Shown in pieces: positions 7,193 through 9,943 of a DNA stretch of 9,943 bases; position 1 is the stretch's first letter, and every line of letters starts with the position of its first letter. The stretch comes from Nonlabens sp. Lineage in GTDB: Bacteria; Bacteroidota; Bacteroidia; Flavobacteriales; Flavobacteriaceae. Location of the stretch: the NCBI GenBank assembly GCA_023301395.1, contig JALZUY010000156.1, positions 1-9,943 on the forward strand, in the 5' to 3' direction. Both the position numbers and the translations under genes were made by a program. Under the pieces are notes generated by a model. It made no database searches. It was not told where the DNA came from and saw only the letters and a list, made by a program, of their open reading frames with translations.

Positions 7193-7624
7193 ATGAAATA
7201 TCTTTCTCTAGCTTTTTTATTTCTATTTATTTCATGTAATCAATCAGTACCAGTTTTCCACAAATCTCATTATCCTAAAAAGAGTGATGCGCCATTTAGT
7301 GATGTAGTTGAAGTAGGAGATATGTTATATCTATCGGGTCAAATAGGAATGAATCACAATACTAGAGAATTAATAGATGGCGGTTTAAGCGCACAAGCTA
7401 CTCAAGCTATAGATAATATAGAAGATGTTTTAAAACTCCATGAAGCTGAATTGAGTGATGTAGTTAAGATTACCGTGATTCTAGACGATATGAGTGACTT
7501 TACTGCCTTCAATGAGATTTACAAATTTAGATTCCCTCATAAACCAGCGAGAACTACATTTGCAGCTAGCGGATTAGCGCGAGGATCACTTGTTGAAATT
7601 GAAGTGATTGCTGTTAAAAATTAA
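7193..7624 (+). CDS. RidA/YjgF-family protein with lipoprotein-like signal
   Basis: RidA proteins hydrolyse reactive enamines/imines such as 2-aminoacrylate, usually in the cytoplasm as trimers. Residues 22-143 match the family: LYLSGQIG, an Asp/Met/Phe-rich middle, and PARTTFAASGLARGSLVEIEVIAV. R120 and E135 correspond by spacing to the active-site Arg105 and Glu120 of E. coli RidA, so the site appears intact. Unusually, it starts with a lysine and a hydrophobic stretch ending in LFISC (Cys15). This resembles a lipobox, although Phe stands where Leu is usual at -3, so the protein is probably exported and lipid-anchored. The ATG at 7193 is the one that includes this signal. It lies 2 bases after the MepA-like gene and probably shares the transcript. 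Its stop is one base from the stop of the opposite-strand nuclease gene. Confidence 0.88.
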   Translation: MKYLSLAFLFLFISCNQSVPVFHKSHYPKKSDAPFSDVVEVGDMLYLSGQIGMNHNTRELIDGGLSAQATQAIDNIEDVLKLHEAELSDVVKITVILDDMSDFTAFNEIYKFRFPHKPARTTFAASGLARGSLVEIEVIAVKN

Positions 7625-7625
7625 T

Positions 7626-8453
7626 TTACCAACCTTTACTACTGTTAGAAGCTTCTAAGCGGTTTTCTATATTGTCAGATAATTGAGAAAAGAAATCAAT
7701 TCCAGTTTCTTTCTCAATTTCATCTACAGAGGTAACATAATCATAAATAGCTTGATCACTTTCTTTATGAGGCATAAGAAATGCAAGTATTTTACCATTA
7801 TCACTTTCATCTTGTCTGTAAATGATTTTATAAAATGAATGAGGCACAGTTACATTTTCTGTTCCTATTTCATCCATTTCACCCTTAAAAACAGGACCTG
7901 TGATTACATAAATTTCATCGTAACGTTTTGCATAGTAACGCGTTTTCTGTTCTAAACGATTCCATACTCCAGCATTAAATTCGTGCTTTTGTGGACTTAT
8001 ATTAGAAGTTAAAAAGGTCTCGTTATAAGCATTTTTACTACTAGTCCTATCACCAGCAGGTACTAGATGACCACGATCATAACCGCTCTTTTTATAATTG
8101 CGCCAGTGCGCTGCGCCAGTTTTAACGGTATTGTCTACTTCAAAGTAAGGTCTTTTAAAATTATTAGTTTTTATGTCACTTTCTCTTAAAATATGTGCGG
8201 TCCATTCAGCTTGCTCATGTGTTTCATTATAAGAAAGGCTATAGGTATTATGATGTATCACTTGATTTATTGAGCTAGGTAAGAAATCTTTACGGGATAG
8301 CGGTTTGAAACCATCAGCATCTTGTTGTTGTGAGGTTTGAAAATCTTCTTGATCTAGAATGTTTTGAGAAGCTGCTTCATTACGTTGCGTTTCATAGAAA
8401 TAAAACCCAATAGCGATAAGAACAAGAATAACAGTATAAATAGTTTTTTTCAT
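7626..8453 (-). CDS. DNA/RNA non-specific endonuclease (DRGH-type, NUC1/Serratia nuclease family), membrane-anchored or secreted
   Basis: This is a metal-dependent sugar-non-specific nuclease. The 275 residues begin with MKK and one hydrophobic helix (about 4-20), followed by a polar linker, so the protein is an anchored or cleaved exported enzyme facing outside the cytoplasm. The catalytic motif YDRGHLVPAGD places D126-R-G-H129, with H129 the expected general base. LTSNISPQ and FNAGVWNRLE follow; N160 and E168 match the metal-binding Asn and the Glu of Serratia nuclease by spacing and context. A nutritional (extracellular DNA use) or biofilm role is plausible, and no inhibitor gene is adjacent. 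The start lies 2 bases after the permease stop, so it is the last gene of the minus-strand group. No typical terminator follows, because the convergent gene ends one base away. Confidence 0.92.
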   Translation of the reverse strand: MKKTIYTVILVLIAIGFYFYETQRNEAASQNILDQEDFQTSQQQDADGFKPLSRKDFLPSSINQVIHHNTYSLSYNETHEQAEWTAHILRESDIKTNNFKRPYFEVDNTVKTGAAHWRNYKKSGYDRGHLVPAGDRTSSKNAYNETFLTSNISPQKHEFNAGVWNRLEQKTRYYAKRYDEIYVITGPVFKGEMDEIGTENVTVPHSFYKIIYRQDESDNGKILAFLMPHKESDQAIYDYVTSVDEIEKETGIDFFSQLSDNIENRLEASNSSKGW

Positions 8454-8455
8454 AG

Positions 8456-9559
8456 TTAGGTGGTTTTCACATCCAGCGCATCTCTTAAGGCATTTCCTAA
8501 AAGCATAAATGACATTACTAAAGTCATTATGGCAACACCAGGTACAAGTGCAAGGTAAGCCTTATCAAGAATGATATATTGATAGTGATCTTTTATCATG
8601 CTGCCCCAACTGGGCATGGGTGGTTGAGCTCCTATTCCTAAAAAGCTTAAACCGCTTTCTATAAGAATAGCTGCGGCAAAGTTTGCTGCACTTATGACAA
8701 TAATAGGAGCCATAATGTTAGGTAAAATATGCTGTGAAATAATACGGTAATGATTGAACCCAAGGGCTTTTGCTGCGGTTACATATTGATATTCCTTTGC
8801 AACAACCATTTGACCACGTACAACACGTGCGACTTCTACCCACATGGTAAGTCCTACAGCAATAAAAACAGTAAAGAATCCTTTTTCTAGCGCAATACTT
8901 ATGGCAATTACCATAAGCAAGGTAGGAATAGACCAGGTCACATTAATTAGCCACATAATTACATTGTCAACTATTCCACCAAAGTAACCAGCAATAGCTC
9001 CTAGAGTAATACCTATAAGCAAAGAAATCAATACAGCCACAAAGCCTATTGAAATACTTATTCTAGCACCTACCATCATACGACTGAGTAAGTCACGACC
9101 GTATTTATCAGTACCTAGTAAATAAGTATTTTTTACAGTATAGCTTTCGCGAAAGCGAGATAATTCCATCCCAACTACTCCATCAAACTTTACGGGTTGA
9201 AATTCTAATATGTTACCATCTACATCAAATGGTCTGTAATAAATAGTCCCATTTACTTCTTTCAAATCTGCAAAGGGAATTTCTTCAACTTGAGCTTTTT
9301 TACCGTTCCACCAGTCCATCAAATTTGTAGGTTCATTATTAATGGGCAGCTGTATTAAGTCTACTTCAAAACCTGGTGGTTGTGAATGGATCGAGAGATG
9401 CATTTGGTTTGCATACTGTGTATTGTCGGGTGCAATCAGGTAAGCAAAAATAGCTATGAGCGTATAAATCGCAATCACACTCAAACTCAAAACGCCCCAA
9501 AAATCCCTCTTGAATTTTTGGAGCGCTAGTGATGTTAATGATGCCGATTTATGTGACAT
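8456..9559 (-). CDS. ABC transporter permease, OppC/DppC type (peptide/nickel/opine uptake family)
   Basis: This is an inner-membrane permease subunit of a peptide-type ABC importer. The N-terminus has a helix at about 21-43. The transport domain begins at LLGTDKYGRDLLSRMMVGAR (147-166), the hallmark of the DppC/OppC family, and includes about five further helices. The cytoplasmic EAA loop is seen as YVTAAKALGFNHYRIISQHILPN (from 259), and SGLSFLGIGAQPPMPSWGSM (302-321) is also typical. Between the first helix and the core lies an extended region of about 100 residues, expected in the periplasm and longer than in E. coli DppC; it contains the palindrome-encoded RFRES (135-139). The ATG shares one base with the stop of the upstream protease gene (TAATG). 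No ATPase, partner permease or binding-protein gene is adjacent in the window, so the substrate is unknown. Confidence 0.93.
   Translation of the reverse strand: MSHKSASLTSLALQKFKRDFWGVLSLSVIAIYTLIAIFAYLIAPDNTQYANQMHLSIHSQPPGFEVDLIQLPINNEPTNLMDWWNGKKAQVEEIPFADLKEVNGTIYYRPFDVDGNILEFQPVKFDGVVGMELSRFRESYTVKNTYLLGTDKYGRDLLSRMMVGARISISIGFVAVLISLLIGITLGAIAGYFGGIVDNVIMWLINVTWSIPTLLMVIAISIALEKGFFTVFIAVGLTMWVEVARVVRGQMVVAKEYQYVTAAKALGFNHYRIISQHILPNIMAPIIVISAANFAAAILIESGLSFLGIGAQPPMPSWGSMIKDHYQYIILDKAYLALVPGVAIMTLVMSFMLLGNALRDALDVKTT
9143..9157. repeat. Palindrome copy 3, 15 of 16 bases (GCTTTCGCGAAAGCG), inside the permease gene
   Basis: The 14-base core GCTTTCGCGAAAGC is intact at 9143-9156 and the 16-mer match reaches 9157; the base at 9142 is a instead of c. 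On the coding (minus) strand it is read as CGC-TTT-CGC-GAA-AGC, giving RFRES, a different frame from the other two copies. Confidence 0.85.
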
Positions 9560-9943
9560 TAATTTTTAATAGTTGATACTCCAGAGTTTTGAATGTTGGA
9601 TATTTTCAAATCCTTGAGTACATTGATTGCTTCGGCAAGATAAACATCTCGAGAAAGATTCTTGTGCCAGCGCTCACGCTTTTCTGCAAGTAAGCTATCT
9701 TTTGCAATTAATTCTTTTTCATAATTCACATATTCAAAAGCTAGATCATTTTTATAGTCTTCTAGTTTTTCAAACTTTTCAGTTTCTTTTTCAAGACGTT
9801 CTAAACGTTGTTTGTAAGCTTCATAATTTAACGGAATCACATTTTCTTTGCGTTGTTCACTCAACCATTTTGCGTTTTGATCAATCAGTGCAAATGTTTC
9901 ATTACTCGCAATACGAGCTTTGGAATTTGAAAGGGTTGTATTG
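9559..9943 (-). CDS. prc: Tail-specific (carboxy-terminal processing) protease, C-terminal end only, 5' truncated by window edge
   Basis: The frame is open from the right edge (base 9942) to the TAA at 9561-9559, giving 127 visible residues; the gene continues outside the window. The TTG at 9864 is an internal leucine codon, since in-frame sequence continues upstream (SKARIASNETFALIDQNAKW). The fragment is highly charged and helical. Its pattern SxxRIAxxxxFxLI, then LSEQRKxNVIPLN and a long Lys/Glu coiled coil, resembles the C-terminal domain that follows the S41 protease core in Prc/Tsp-type periplasmic proteases. No catalytic residues are visible. Prc cleaves periplasmic proteins from their C-termini, including wall hydrolases in E. 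coli. The stop overlaps the permease ATG by one base, so the two are probably co-translated. The call relies on domain resemblance from memory. Confidence 0.7.
   Translation of the reverse strand, partial: NTTLSNSKARIASNETFALIDQNAKWLSEQRKENVIPLNYEAYKQRLERLEKETEKFEKLEDYKNDLAFEYVNYEKELIAKDSLLAEKRERWHKNLSRDVYLAEAINVLKDLKISNIQNSGVSTIKN

Noticed and set aside
7645..7658. 14-base perfect palindrome ttagaagcttctaa just beyond the ridA-like stop
   Set aside because: As RNA it gives only about five A/T-rich pairs with a four-base loop and no clean U-tract, so it is too weak to call a terminator; it is also ordinary coding sequence of the nuclease gene.
9862..9864. TTG (minus strand) as a start for a 101-residue protein
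   Set aside because: In-frame coding sequence continues to the window edge with protease C-terminal similarity, so this is a truncated larger gene and not a small protein.
1..9943. Search for CRISPR arrays, tRNA/rRNA genes, insertion sequences or phage genes
   Set aside because: No regularly spaced repeats, transposase or integrase motifs, or tRNA-like sequences were seen; genes cover nearly the whole window.

Overview
The window looks like a chromosomal segment from a marine-type member of the Flavobacteriaceae (Bacteroidota). The support is the gene order purH-mreB-mreC-mreD-PBP2-rodA, AT-rich coding sequence with no Shine-Dalgarno sites before the starts, a candidate TAnnTTTG promoter element, and three copies of the palindrome CGCTTTCGCGAAAGCG. 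From memory this palindrome is frequent in Dokdonia/Nonlabens-like genomes; the genus is a guess and cannot be proved here.

Layout, plus strand: the 3' part of purH (purine synthesis) runs in from the left edge and ends at 730. After 59 bases comes a tightly packed cell-elongation operon (790-7190): mreB, mreC, mreD, a class B penicillin-binding protein (mrdA), the SEDS glycosyltransferase rodA, and a two-helix membrane protein whose C-terminal half carries the zinc-site signature of MepA-like LAS peptidases. Gaps are 0-13 bases, or the genes overlap. A small lipoprotein-type RidA homolog (7193-7624) follows two bases later and may share the transcript.

Layout, minus strand: from the right edge leftwards lie the C-terminal end of a tail-specific protease (Prc type), an OppC/DppC-type ABC permease whose start overlaps the protease stop, and a membrane-anchored DRGH-type non-specific nuclease. 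This group converges on the plus-strand operon, with one base between the ridA-like and nuclease stop codons.

How the genes fit together: MreB filaments, MreC and MreD organise the RodA (glycan polymerase) and PBP2 (transpeptidase) pair that builds the side wall. The MepA-like protein could supply the crosslink-cutting activity needed to insert new strands. The minus-strand genes all concern the envelope or periplasm (proteolysis, peptide or solute import, nucleic acid degradation), but their functional link is only inferred.

The most unusual signal is the palindrome family. All three copies lie inside genes and keep the reading frame open. Two encode ALSRKR (PurH, RodA) and one encodes RFRES (OppC). 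They appear to sit in variable loops, and in PurH the copy coincides with an apparent insertion of about six residues. This resembles a protein-coding palindromic repeat element of the kind known from Rickettsia. No stretch over 60 bases lacks a gene, and no RNA genes, CRISPR arrays, insertion sequences or strong terminators were seen.
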